Positions 7,609-15,657 of a stretch of 33,981 nucleotides of DNA are shown piece after piece; positions within the stretch are counted from its first letter, which is position 1, and every line of letters begins with the position of its first letter. The translations under genes were made by a program, and so were the position numbers. The stretch comes from an uncultured Clostridiaceae bacterium. Lineage in GTDB: Bacteria > Bacillota > Clostridia > TANB77 > CAG-508. The stretch covers positions 1 to 33,981 of the forward strand of contig CAOJCG010000017.1 of the NCBI GenBank assembly GCA_948356915.1, in the 5' to 3' direction. The notes beneath the pieces were generated by a model, which searched no databases, was not told the DNA's origin, and saw nothing but the letters and a program-made list of their open reading frames with translations.

Positions 7609-8562
7609 CTAATTTAACATATTTCTCTTTTTAAACATTAAATACGTTATTATTGCAATTAGTAATGAAACTCCAATTACAATATAAAATCCATATGGAT
7701 TGCTTGAAAATGGTACTGGTACATTCATTCCCCAATAACTTCCTATTATTGTTGGTATTGAAAGTATTATTGTTATTGTTGTTAATACTTTCATTACTAT
7801 ATTTAAATTATTCGATATTATTGATGCATATGTGTCCATTGTTCCACTTAGTATGTCACTATATATTTTTGCCATTTCCATAGCTTGCTTATTTTCTATT
7901 ATTGCATCTTCTAATATATCTTCATCTTCTTCATATAATTTTATTACTTTTCCTTTTAATGTTTTTTCCATTACAACTTCATTTGATTTTAATGAAGTTG
8001 TGAAGTATACTAAACTCTTTTCTAATGCTAACATTTTTAATAGTTCTTTATTTTTCATTGAGTTATTTAATTCTTTTTCTGTTTTTTCTTTTTCTCTATT
8101 TATTTTTTTCAATTCTGATAAATATATTTGTGCATTTTTATAAAATATTTGCAAAAGTATTCTACTTTTTTTGTATGTTATTATCATATTCTTTGTTTTA
8201 TTTTTTTCTAATTCGCTTATTATTTTATTTTGCTTTAGTGACACTGTTATAAAGTAATCATCTCTTACTACTATCATTCCTAATGGCATTGTCGAGTGTA
8301 TTTCTTCGTTGTTTTCCTTTTCCATTATTGGTACATCTACTATAAATAATGTTGTATCATCATCTTCTTCATAATCTATTCTGGCCTTTTCTTCATAATC
8401 TAGTGAATCTCTTATGAAATGCTCTTCTATTCTTAATTTTTTACATACTAGTTTTATTTCTTCTTCCGTAGGCGCAACCATATTTATCCAATTACCTTTT
8501 TCAAATTCTTTTGTTTCTATTGTATTATTTGTTTCTATTTGAGTTTTGTACATTTTTATCAT
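7609..8562 (-). CDS. corA: CorA family divalent-cation transporter
   Basis: A 317-residue protein of normal CorA length. A large cytoplasmic N-terminal domain (to ~250) has long charged helices (KINREKEKTEKELNNSMK). Two C-terminal membrane helices follow, and the signature YWGMN sits at the end of the first (~residues 278-282), followed by the periplasmic-loop residues VPVPFSSNPYGF. CorA proteins form pentameric channels for Mg2+, and some members carry Co2+, Ni2+ or Zn2+; the ion cannot be told from this sequence. The ribosome site is AAGGGGTG. The same-strand neighbour upstream (HdeD-like) is separated by a terminator, so the gene is probably transcribed alone. Confidence 0.92.
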   Translation of the reverse strand: MIKMYKTQIETNNTIETKEFEKGNWINMVAPTEEEIKLVCKKLRIEEHFIRDSLDYEEKARIDYEEDDDTTLFIVDVPIMEKENNEEIHSTMPLGMIVVRDDYFITVSLKQNKIISELEKNKTKNMIITYKKSRILLQIFYKNAQIYLSELKKINREKEKTEKELNNSMKNKELLKMLALEKSLVYFTTSLKSNEVVMEKTLKGKVIKLYEEDEDILEDAIIENKQAMEMAKIYSDILSGTMDTYASIISNNLNIVMKVLTTITIILSIPTIIGSYWGMNVPVPFSSNPYGFYIVIGVSLLIAIITYLMFKKRNMLN

Positions 8563-8637
8563 ATGAAATTCACCCCTTTTTATTTATCTATATTATTTTA
8601 ACATAATTTTTTCATCTTGTATATATTTTTACCATTT

Positions 8638-8671
8638 AAAAATCACCTTATGTAAATAAGATGATTTTTTA
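8638..8671 (-). terminator. terminator after the HdeD-like gene
   Basis: Arms AAAAATCACCTTA and TAAGATGATTTTT with one wobble pair, ending in a T-run on the minus strand right after the stop codon. Confidence 0.65.
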
Positions 8672-8673
8672 TT

Positions 8674-9216
8674 TTATATTTTTTTAACATTATTTATAAA
8701 TATAATATTTTCTATAATATCTATAATTGCATATATTATCATAATTATTCCTATAGTTTGAACTAACATTCCTACATCAAATATTACGTATAAACCTCCT
8801 ATAAACATTATAGTTGCTAATACCAAACTATATATCCATACGTTTCCACCTACTGCTTTTAATTTTAATGCTGATGTAGCTCTTATTATACTACTATATA
8901 CAATCCACATTCCTATAATAATTCCTAATATTGTGCTTAATATATCTGCATGTACTATCATAACTATTCCTATTATTACTGACATTATTCCATATAATAG
9001 TTCATAATGAAACAAATTATTTTTTCCATTTGCTTGAAAATAATTTAATATTTTAACAGCACCAACTATTATAAATATTGCTCCTATTATATAGGAAATT
9101 ATATTCATAATTCCATTTGGTTTGCATACTAAAATTATTCCAAATACCGCAAATATTAATGATTCTACAATTGAAACCCAACCAGATTTTTTAAGTAAGT
9201 TCTTTAAATACTCCAT
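8674..9216 (-). CDS. HdeD/DUF308 family membrane protein
   Basis: A 180-residue protein made almost entirely of hydrophobic helices (about six), with the repeated pattern of the DUF308/HdeD family: VSIVESLIFAVFGIILVCKP, IIGAIFIIVGAVKILNYF, then LLYGIMSVIIGIVMIVHAD and later similar blocks. HdeD is linked to acid stress in enterobacteria; in Firmicutes the function is not established. The ATG at 9216 follows AAGGAGG and is preferred over an upstream in-frame start at 9249. It is followed by its own terminator. Confidence 0.82.
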   Translation of the reverse strand: MEYLKNLLKKSGWVSIVESLIFAVFGIILVCKPNGIMNIISYIIGAIFIIVGAVKILNYFQANGKNNLFHYELLYGIMSVIIGIVMIVHADILSTILGIIIGMWIVYSSIIRATSALKLKAVGGNVWIYSLVLATIMFIGGLYVIFDVGMLVQTIGIIMIIYAIIDIIENIIFINNVKKI

Positions 9217-9557
9217 CTTAATTTCCTCCTTTGTATTATTATTTACCATTTATAGTTTATTACTAATTTTTTTTAATGTCAATATGTGAATTAATTTTAA
9301 GAAATCATTAATATTATGAAATTATTATAATTAATTTTTATTTAGAATATTCTTAGATTTTAAATTTATGATGTCAAATTTTATTATTCCTAATAAAAAA
9401 ACTGATATGGAAATATTACACTTTAATTTTTGATTTTAAGCTTTAATTAATACTGAATAATAAAAAATTAATAGTGAATAATTCCAAATGTGCTTCTCTA
9501 TAGAGTAGCTATTTTTCATTATTCACTATTCACTGCGACACGTTAGTGACGCACATT
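9217..9557. other. AT-rich intergenic stretch with nested inverted repeats
   Basis: No gene seen. From ~9467 there are nested inverted repeats: AATAGTGAATAAT (~9470) pairs with ATTATTCACTATT (~9518), and CCAAATGTGC (9484-9493) pairs with GCACATTTGG (9551-9560). The second arm overlaps the encoded CCA end of tRNA-Lys. The short motif TTCACTATTCACTATT also recurs near 14909. Confidence 0.5.
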
Positions 9558-9633
9558 TGGTGCACCACCGGGGGGTCGAACCCCGGACCTTCTGATTAAG
9601 AGTCAGCTGCTCTACCAACTGAGCTAGTGGTGC
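9558..9633 (-). tRNA. tRNA-Lys (anticodon CUU)
   Basis: A full cloverleaf reads on the minus strand. Acceptor GCACCAC pairs with GTGGTGC, followed by A and an encoded CCA. The D arm is GCTC...GAGC, the anticodon loop CTCTTAA gives anticodon CTT, and the T arm has GTTCGAC. 76 nt including CCA. Confidence 0.95.
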
Positions 9634-9646
9634 TTATCTGTTTGTT

Positions 9647-9676
9647 ATTATAATACCTATTGCATTCTTTTGTCAA
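9647..9676 (-). promoter_or_regulatory. promoter of tRNA-Lys(CUU)
   Basis: TTGACA (9671-9676), 18-nt spacer, TATAAT (9647-9652), ending 14 nt before the tRNA 5' end. Confidence 0.7.
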
Positions 9677-9684
9677 TACTATTT

Positions 9685-9726
9685 AAAAAATCTCTAGGGT
9701 TTCTTAGCCTCTCTAGAGATTTTTTA
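9685..9726 (-). terminator. terminator downstream of the VanW gene
   Basis: Perfect 13-bp arms AAAAAATCTCTAG and CTAGAGATTTTTT around a 15-nt loop, between the VanW gene stop and the tRNA-Lys promoter. Confidence 0.75.
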
Positions 9727-9786
9727 TTTACAAATATTCTATTTTTAGCGTTATTTATATAACATTCAATATATAATTATTTTTTA

Positions 9787-11358
9787 TTAAATACTATTTT
9801 TTATCTTTTTAGTCCCTCTTCTTACTATTTGCTCTAAGCTACTATATGTATCTGTTGATAATAATGATTTTGAAACTACTATTCCATTTTGTTTTAATAT
9901 CTTATATGTTTGACTTCTTATTCCATCTGCTCCATATTGTTTTATTTCTTCTTTTCCTTCTTCTAATGTATTATCATTTATATAATTTATTTTAAAAGGT
10001 ATAGTTTCTAATATAGTGGTTTGAAGTTCTACTTCATATTCATTTTCTTCTTCTATTCCATATATTCCTATTCTTACTATTCCATTATTAACTGTACTTA
10101 CTATTTTTATAGGATAATTTCTTGTATTTTTAAAGCAGAAATCTATTGTTCCCCATGATACTGTCGCATCTCTTCCTTCTTTTACGTATGAAGTTGTAAA
10201 CCTATGATTACTTCTACTTGTTATTTCTAGGTTAGAATATAATACTGCATTATATAATGTAGATGATAGCTGGCAAATTCCGCCTCCTATTCCTGGCACT
10301 ACTTTTCCTCCTGAATATATAGTTGCTTCTTTGTATCCTTTTGCTATCGTTCTTTCTCCTACTATTTTATTATAAGAGAATATTTCGCCCGGAAGAACTA
10401 TAGTTCCATTTACTTTTTCTGATGCTAATTCTAAATTTGTACTTCTATTTTCATTACTTGCATTATATCTAGTTGTGAATTCTGATAATTTATTAGGAAA
10501 AGCCTCTTCACCTAATTTATCTAATGTCTTTTCTGGAATTGTTATTTTTAAAGGTATTATATATTCTTCTTTTTCCTCTTGTATTATTTTATTTGCTTCT
10601 TCTATGCTTATGTTAAAATCAACTCCATTTATATGTGCATATACTTTAGTTGGATTTTTTGTTATATATGCATCTTGAGGTTCTTTATATATTTCGTTAT
10701 GTATTTTTTCTATATCAATTTTCTCTATTTTTTCATTTTTTACTGGAATTTTTATTGTTTTGTTTTCAGTACTTTTTATAGCTTCTTTTATACTATTCTT
10801 TACTTTTTCTTTTTCTATTATTAGTCCATCATTTCCTTTTTTTATAATTAATTCTTCATTTTCTATATAATAACTATTTTTTACTTTAGAACCCGGCAAC
10901 TTGTTACTTATTTCTTCTATTTTTTTATCTATTTTTTCTTCATCATATTCTATTTCTATATTTAATTTTCTCTGGAATAACATTGTAAATAATATATCAT
11001 AATTGTCTTTTATTATGTTGCTACTTCTACCTATTTTTAATGCTTCTTGTATAGAATTCATAATATTTATTTTTATGTTTAAATCTTCTATATTTATGGT
11101 TTCTTCTAAATCTTCGTAATAAATAACAATATCTTTTTTTACAATCTCTTCTACTTTTTTATTTGCTTCTTGTTGGCTTAAATTAGATACATCTATTCCT
11201 TCTATTTTTATTCCATTTATAATTTTTCTATTTCCCATATTTATTAATGAAAATATAACTGAAAAAAATAATAAACCTATAATTATACACAAGGTAGTAA
11301 TAATTGTAACTTTTCTATTTACTTTTTGTATTTTTCTTTTATTTCTCCTATTTCTCAT
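9787..11358 (-). CDS. VanW family surface protein with putative PG-binding and G5 domains
   Basis: A 523-residue membrane-anchored protein. A basic N-terminus is followed by one membrane helix (IITTLCIIIGLLFFSVIFSL, ~19-38). An extracellular region with repeated helix/strand pattern follows, probably the putative peptidoglycan-binding domain common in these proteins (~50-280, e.g. IEGIDVSNLSQQEANKKV). The VanW domain is clear (~290-420), with the signature PGIGGGICQLSSTLYNAVLY and SNHRFTTSYVKEGRDATVSW. The C-terminus looks like a G5 domain (~440-515). VanW occurs in some vancomycin-resistance clusters, but most family members are chromosomal cell-envelope proteins of unknown role, and no van genes are nearby. 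The start is the ATG with AAAGGAGGT upstream. Confidence 0.9.
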   Translation of the reverse strand: MRNRRNKRKIQKVNRKVTIITTLCIIIGLLFFSVIFSLINMGNRKIINGIKIEGIDVSNLSQQEANKKVEEIVKKDIVIYYEDLEETINIEDLNIKINIMNSIQEALKIGRSSNIIKDNYDILFTMLFQRKLNIEIEYDEEKIDKKIEEISNKLPGSKVKNSYYIENEELIIKKGNDGLIIEKEKVKNSIKEAIKSTENKTIKIPVKNEKIEKIDIEKIHNEIYKEPQDAYITKNPTKVYAHINGVDFNISIEEANKIIQEEKEEYIIPLKITIPEKTLDKLGEEAFPNKLSEFTTRYNASNENRSTNLELASEKVNGTIVLPGEIFSYNKIVGERTIAKGYKEATIYSGGKVVPGIGGGICQLSSTLYNAVLYSNLEITSRSNHRFTTSYVKEGRDATVSWGTIDFCFKNTRNYPIKIVSTVNNGIVRIGIYGIEEENEYEVELQTTILETIPFKINYINDNTLEEGKEEIKQYGADGIRSQTYKILKQNGIVVSKSLLSTDTYSSLEQIVRRGTKKIKNSI

Positions 11359-11401
11359 TAAAAAGTACCTCCTTTATAAGGCTTAAAATCCTTTCTTTTT
11401 A

Positions 11402-11430
11402 ATATTAACATATACTCTTTTTTTTTACAA
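11402..11430 (-). promoter_or_regulatory. promoter of the VanW gene
   Basis: TTGTAA (11425-11430), 17-nt spacer, TAATAT (11402-11407), about 45 nt before the start codon. Confidence 0.5.
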
Positions 11431-11581
11431 TATTACTGTTTTTTATTTTCTAGCATTTATTTTATAGTAACAAATGAATTTACACATAAGTATTATTTTT
11501 ACAAGTATTATAATAAATACTCCCTCTAAAGGTAGATTTCTGAATTTGAATTTTGATATTTAACAAAATTTAATTTACTTA

Positions 11582-11610
11582 TAGACATTTTTTGTTTTTT
11601 TTTGTATAAT
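11582..11610 (+). promoter_or_regulatory. promoter of the XRE/S24-like regulator
   Basis: TAGACA (11582-11587), 17-nt T-rich spacer, TATAAT (11605-11610). The same TAGACA-N17 layout precedes the conjugation fragment at 21245. Confidence 0.7.
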
Positions 11611-11643
11611 TTTCTTGTAAATAATAGAAAAAGAGGTAATTTT

Positions 11644-12219
11644 ATGTTAGGAAGTATGATTGCTAAAATACGTAAAGATAAAAATATTACAAAAGTTGAA
11701 CTCGCAAAAAGAACTAAAATTAATATTGGTCATTTAACACATATAGAAAAAGGTGAAAGAAACCCTAGTCATAAAGCTTTAAGAAATATATGTAAGGCTT
11801 TAACTGTTCCTTATCAAACTTTAGCTTATATGTATGATAAAGAAATTTCACCAGATGATAAAAGATATAAATTAACTAATCATATTTCTTATAATAGAGT
11901 AGTTGCAGTAAATGATATAAGTAGCTTTATAGAATGTCCACCTACTATTCCAAATGCTTCTATGGCTTTTAGAATTAAAGATAATTCAATGGAGCCAAAG
12001 CTTAAAGAAAACTCTTATGCTTTTTTAGAGTTAAATGTTCCTTTGGAAAATAGAAACTTTGGACTTTTCGAATTTAATGGTGAACTATTAGTAAGAAGAT
12101 TTATTATTAGACAAGATGCATTAGTTTTAAGAGCAGAAAACAAGGATTACCCAGAAATTCTTCTTTCTGAGAATGATGATTTTACTATTATTGGTAAAGT
12201 TATACCAAATTCTGACTAA
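11644..12219 (+). CDS. XRE-family regulator with S24/LexA-like C-terminal domain
   Basis: A 191-residue repressor-type protein. The N-terminal helix-turn-helix (~1-60) has the XRE pattern (ITKVELAKRTKINIGHLTHI, EKGERNPSHKALRNICKAL). The C-terminal half resembles the LexA/CI peptidase S24 fold. The nucleophile motif DNSMEP is present, but the position usually held by the catalytic lysine reads Arg (ELLVRRFII, where LexA has VKRL). Self-cleavage is therefore doubtful. The start is the ATG at 11644 with AAAGAGG; an earlier ATG at 11602 overlaps the -10 box. No prophage or SOS genes lie beside it, so its targets are unknown; the CBM-like gene ~100 bp downstream is a possible one. Confidence 0.85.
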   Translation: MLGSMIAKIRKDKNITKVELAKRTKINIGHLTHIEKGERNPSHKALRNICKALTVPYQTLAYMYDKEISPDDKRYKLTNHISYNRVVAVNDISSFIECPPTIPNASMAFRIKDNSMEPKLKENSYAFLELNVPLENRNFGLFEFNGELLVRRFIIRQDALVLRAENKDYPEILLSENDDFTIIGKVIPNSD

Positions 12220-12256
12220 ATAATTACATTTATTTACTTTTTTTGATAAAAAGTAC

Positions 12257-12285
12257 TTGAATATTATTTTTTTTAATAATATAAT
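12257..12285 (+). promoter_or_regulatory. promoter of the CBM-like gene
   Basis: TTGAAT (12257-12262), 17-nt spacer, TATAAT (12280-12285); the gene starts 40 nt downstream. Confidence 0.6.
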
Positions 12286-12324
12286 TGTAATGCAAAAGAT
12301 AAACCTTAAGGAGAGATTATAAAA

Positions 12325-12807
12325 ATGGAATTAGTTAAAAATATATTTTTTAATACAGATAAAATTATAGAGAATTCAAAATTAAAAATATCATATGTAG
12401 GTTCATTATATCAAAATGCTTCTGAAGAAGTATTCTTACATTACGGCTTTGGAATTAATTGGGATAATGTTTCTGATATTAAAATGAAAAAAACTGAACT
12501 TGGTTTTCAATGTGAAATAGAAATTATAGAAAGTGATTTATTAAACCTTTGCTTTAGAAATGCAAATAATGAATGGGATAATAATAATGGTGAAAATTAT
12601 TCATTTACTATTGAAAAACTAGAAAATACTGAAGTAGAAGAAGAAAATACTTCTTTAGTCGTTACAAAAAATTCTGGCATGCAAATTCGTAAAGGTTTAA
12701 GTAAGACTTATATATGGAGCAAAAAAGTAAGAATTGCTGTTTATAAAATAATAAAATTCTTCCCTAAAATCATTTCTGGAAATTATAAGAGGAAAATAAC
12801 AGAATAA
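12325..12807 (+). CDS. protein with CBM25/CBM53-like carbohydrate-binding domain
   Basis: A 160-residue protein. Residues ~20-95 resemble starch-type carbohydrate-binding modules: a beta-sandwich pattern with YVGSLYQNASEEVFLHYGFG, then NWDNV and the typical NANNEWDNNNGENY block. Trp and Asn residues there usually line the sugar site. The rest is basic (Lys/Arg-rich) with a short hydrophobic stretch (IAVYKIIKFFPKII). There is no signal peptide, so a cytoplasmic role, for example with glycogen, is possible. The ribosome site is AAGGAGAG. It has its own promoter and terminator. Family assignment is from pattern recognition and is not certain. Confidence 0.65.
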   Translation: MELVKNIFFNTDKIIENSKLKISYVGSLYQNASEEVFLHYGFGINWDNVSDIKMKKTELGFQCEIEIIESDLLNLCFRNANNEWDNNNGENYSFTIEKLENTEVEEENTSLVVTKNSGMQIRKGLSKTYIWSKKVRIAVYKIIKFFPKIISGNYKRKITE

Positions 12808-12813
12808 AATAAG

Positions 12814-12876
12814 AAGCAAGAATAAAATTTTCTAAGTAGAAAAATTCCACTAAGAAATTTATTCTTGCTTTTTATT
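12814..12876 (+). terminator. terminator between convergent genes
   Basis: Long arms AAGCAAGAATAAAATTT and AAATTTATTCTTGCTT (one bulge), then a T-run. It can serve the CBM-like gene and, in reverse, the pilin-like gene. Confidence 0.75.
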
Positions 12877-14562
12877 TTATTGTCTAATTTGCCATTTTAA
12901 TATAGGATAACCATTATTAATATATATTATATTTCCTTTATCATCCTTGCTATCTACTATATTTCCATCTTTATCTATTTTCTTTCCATCTTTTATATAT
13001 TCTTCTCCTAATGTAGAAACTAATGCTTTTATCTCACTTTCACTTTTAGGTTCCGCGTTTGTATTTCCTCTTGAACTTCCAGAACTTACTCCGCAACTCT
13101 CTAGCCAATAATTATTATCTAAACTAAATGAACCAGTTCCTGCTATGGCATATTTATTTCCACCTGTAATATTTCCTACTGAATAACAATTATTTATTAT
13201 GTGATTATTCCCTTGATATGCAAAACCTGCTATTCCACCTGTATGAGTCTTTCCATAAATTTCGCCTATATTATAACAATTTAATATAGTAGTATTACCT
13301 GATTTTTTTGAAATTTGTCCTACTATTCCTCCTGCAACATATTGAGAATATCCTCCTCCACTATCTCTTGTAATTATATTTCCAATATTATATGAATTTA
13401 TTACAGTTGAATCTATTAAAAAACCTGACATTCCTCCTATTGAATGTGTCCCAGTTATAGGTTTTAAATTTGAACATTGTTCTATTGTTGAACTATTTGC
13501 TTCTGCTGTTATCCCACCTGCCATTCTAGTAGTCCCATTTATTTCTACATTATTTATGCAATTAAATATTGTTGAATTACTAGCATATCCACATATTCCT
13601 CCTGTATTTGTTCCATTATTTATATTTCCTTCATCTAGTACTAAATTCCTTATTTCACTACTATCTATAAATCCAAATAATCCATTATAATTTGCCAATT
13701 CATTTATAAATATATTTTTTATCGAATGGTTATTTCCTTCAAATATTCCCATAAACCATTCACCATTTCCTATCGGTTCAAAGCTTCCTTTCTCTTTTCC
13801 ACATATACTTGATAAGTCTAAATCTGTTACTAACTGTAATGTTTTCCCTTCATATGTTAAACCACTATTTACTTTATCTCTAAATTCTAGAAATTCTTCT
13901 AAGTTTCTTATTTTTTCTTCTGACTTTTCAATAAAAAACCTTGTGTGCGTTTTTCCATTTTTAGTTTTGACCTCTATTTTATATTTTTGGTCTAATTCTA
14001 TGGTTATATCCTTTAATATTTCTTTATTATTTACTGCTAATTCTATAATCGTTTCATCTGGATTTATAATTTTTATACTTTCTATTTCTATATTACTTTG
14101 AATTGTCATTAGTGCATTTACCCTATATTTATTATTTCCGTCTTTTCCTAAATATTCTTTTATTTCACTTTCTATTTTTATATTTGATTCTCCTAAATTT
14201 TCTAGTACTATTAATTTTTCTCTATCTATTAAAAAATTATAATTATTTACTGTTACTGTACTTAAATTTACTGACATATCTTCACTTGTTAATAGATTAT
14301 CTAAAAAGTATTCACTATTATAGCTTGTATTCGTTTCTTTTTCTACTAATGCTTCTGCTAGTACTACTTCTAACTTTTCTTTTGCTTTAGTTTCATTATA
14401 TTTTTCTTTTGCTTGCTTTGCTTTATTAAATAACCCATTTTCTCCTATGCTTAAATTTATTCCTATTCCTGCAAGTATAATTAATAATATTATAGTTATA
14501 ACAAGTGAAATTAGCGTTATTCCATTTATTTTATTTTGTTTAATTTTATCTTTTGATATCAT
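12877..14562 (-). CDS. pilin-like surface protein with GLUG repeats
   Basis: A 561-residue protein. The N-terminus is a class III signal as in type IV prepilins: a basic leader, then NGITLISLVITIILLIILAG (~13-32). Cleavage would fall after Gly14; the usual Glu at mature position 5 is Ser here. A charged helix follows. A middle domain (~100-215) precedes an extracellular part (~270-490) of repeated Gly-rich units such as NTGGICGYA, MAGGITAEA, SIGGMSGFL, VAGGIVGQI and HTGGIAGFA. These are the GLUG repeats found in clostridial surface proteins and adhesins. The C-terminus ends NNGYPILKWQ, typical of this group. It is probably anchored or secreted through a type IV pilus/pseudopilus route, but no pilus assembly genes are adjacent. 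The start has a GGAGG site. Confidence 0.8.
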   Translation of the reverse strand: MISKDKIKQNKINGITLISLVITIILLIILAGIGINLSIGENGLFNKAKQAKEKYNETKAKEKLEVVLAEALVEKETNTSYNSEYFLDNLLTSEDMSVNLSTVTVNNYNFLIDREKLIVLENLGESNIKIESEIKEYLGKDGNNKYRVNALMTIQSNIEIESIKIINPDETIIELAVNNKEILKDITIELDQKYKIEVKTKNGKTHTRFFIEKSEEKIRNLEEFLEFRDKVNSGLTYEGKTLQLVTDLDLSSICGKEKGSFEPIGNGEWFMGIFEGNNHSIKNIFINELANYNGLFGFIDSSEIRNLVLDEGNINNGTNTGGICGYASNSTIFNCINNVEINGTTRMAGGITAEANSSTIEQCSNLKPITGTHSIGGMSGFLIDSTVINSYNIGNIITRDSGGGYSQYVAGGIVGQISKKSGNTTILNCYNIGEIYGKTHTGGIAGFAYQGNNHIINNCYSVGNITGGNKYAIAGTGSFSLDNNYWLESCGVSSGSSRGNTNAEPKSESEIKALVSTLGEEYIKDGKKIDKDGNIVDSKDDKGNIIYINNGYPILKWQIRQ

Positions 14563-14650
14563 TTTTTATCCTCCTTATTTTATTATTATATATTAATTAT
14601 ATTCATTTCTGCAATATATTTTATATTATATTTTTACTTATTTATTTTGT

Positions 14651-14680
14651 TTGTTTTCTTATTTAAAATAATATTATAAT
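14651..14680 (+). promoter_or_regulatory. promoter of the small RHH-like gene
   Basis: TTGTTT (14651-14656), 18-nt spacer, TATAAT (14675-14680). The -35 box is poor. Confidence 0.4.
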
Positions 14681-14700
14681 AAATAAGAAGGAGACATATT

Positions 14701-14868
14701 ATGGCTGAATTTAATATAAAAAAGCGAATTGAATCTTTTAACAAAACAATTCGTCTACCTGAAAACATTATAGAGCAAGTTGAAAAAATTGCTGATGAAA
14801 ATAATATTAGTTTTAATAGGGTTATTTTAGAAATGATAGAATTTTCTTTAGATAATATGAAAAAATAG
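14701..14868 (+). CDS. small ribbon-helix-helix-like protein
   Basis: A 55-residue reading frame starting at ATG 14701 with AGAAGGAG ideally placed upstream. The sequence pattern fits an Arc/CopG-type ribbon-helix-helix: a basic start, a short strand NKTIRLPENII (~14-24), then helix 1 IEQVEKIADENN and helix 2 SFNRVILEMIEFSLDNM. Such proteins bind DNA as dimers and often regulate themselves or act as antitoxins. No toxin gene is adjacent, so an orphan regulator is the better guess. A promoter and a terminator frame it as a single-gene unit. Confidence 0.7.
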   Translation: MAEFNIKKRIESFNKTIRLPENIIEQVEKIADENNISFNRVILEMIEFSLDNMKK

Positions 14869-14898
14869 AAAGTATTTTATTTTACTTTCTATTTTTAT
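14861..14898 (+). terminator. bidirectional terminator
   Basis: Perfect 14-bp arms AAAAATAGAAAGTA and TACTTTCTATTTTT with an 8-nt loop, overlapping the stop codon of the small gene. It also serves the leftward dehydrogenase operon. Confidence 0.75.
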
Positions 14899-14925
14899 TT
14901 AATAATTTTCACTATTCACTATTTT

Positions 14926-15654
14926 TTAAATGTTCCATCCACCATTTATAGATATTACTTGCCCTGTTGTATATTCATCTTCTGTAATCCATTTTACACA
15001 TTTCGCAATATCTTGCACTTTTCCTATTTTACAAAGTGGTATTTCTTCTTCTATTTCCACTATTTCTTTTTCACTTAAATATTTGTTCATATCTGTATCT
15101 ATTATTCCTGGCGCTATACTGTTTACTCGTATTCCTGATGGTCCTAGTTCTTTTGCTAAAGCTTTACTTAAGGCATCTACACCTGCTTTTGCTACACTAT
15201 AATGTACTTCACAAGAAGCTCCAGTTATTCCCCATATAGATGATATATTTATAATACATCCTTTTTTATTATGTATCATATTATGCACTACCTCCTGACA
15301 CATATAAAAAGCTGAGTTTAAATTTGTACCAATCATTTTTTGCCAATCTTCATCTGTTATATCTGTAAACAGCTTTGTTTGAGATATTCCGGCATTATTT
15401 ATTAATACATCTATATTTTTAAATTTTTCTATTGTAAATTCTACTAATTTCTTTACTTCTTCTCTTTTTGAAACATCTGCCTTAAAAGTTTCCACACAAT
15501 ATCCTTTACTTGTGAATTCTTCTTTCATTTTTTTTGCCACTTCTTCAGATCTATTATAGTTTATAACTACATTATATCCTTCCATTACTAACATTTTAGC
15601 TATTGCAGCCCCAATTCCTCTTGAACCTCCTGTTACTATTGCTGTTTTATTCAT
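14926..15654 (-). CDS. short-chain dehydrogenase/reductase (FabG-like)
   Basis: A 242-residue classical SDR. The cofactor motif TGGSRGIG (~8-15) is present, with NYNRSEE after strand 2 (Arg suggests NADP(H)), NNAGIS (~87-92), the catalytic Ser in NISSIWG (~138) and Tyr/Lys in HYSVAKAG (~152-156). The C-terminal GQVISINGGW is typical. It resembles 3-oxoacyl-ACP reductase (FabG), but related sugar and alcohol dehydrogenases share these motifs, and no fatty-acid genes are nearby. Its ribosome-binding site (GAGGTGG) lies inside the 3' end of the upstream MFS gene, 3 nt away, so the two are translationally linked. It is the last gene of the leftward cluster. Confidence 0.85.
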   Translation of the reverse strand: MNKTAIVTGGSRGIGAAIAKMLVMEGYNVVINYNRSEEVAKKMKEEFTSKGYCVETFKADVSKREEVKKLVEFTIEKFKNIDVLINNAGISQTKLFTDITDEDWQKMIGTNLNSAFYMCQEVVHNMIHNKKGCIINISSIWGITGASCEVHYSVAKAGVDALSKALAKELGPSGIRVNSIAPGIIDTDMNKYLSEKEIVEIEEEIPLCKIGKVQDIAKCVKWITEDEYTTGQVISINGGWNI

Positions 15655-15657
15655 ATT

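Noticed and set aside
9787..11358. VanW as a vancomycin-resistance gene
   Set aside because: No vanH/A/X/Y/R/S genes nearby; VanW-G5 proteins are common chromosomal envelope proteins.
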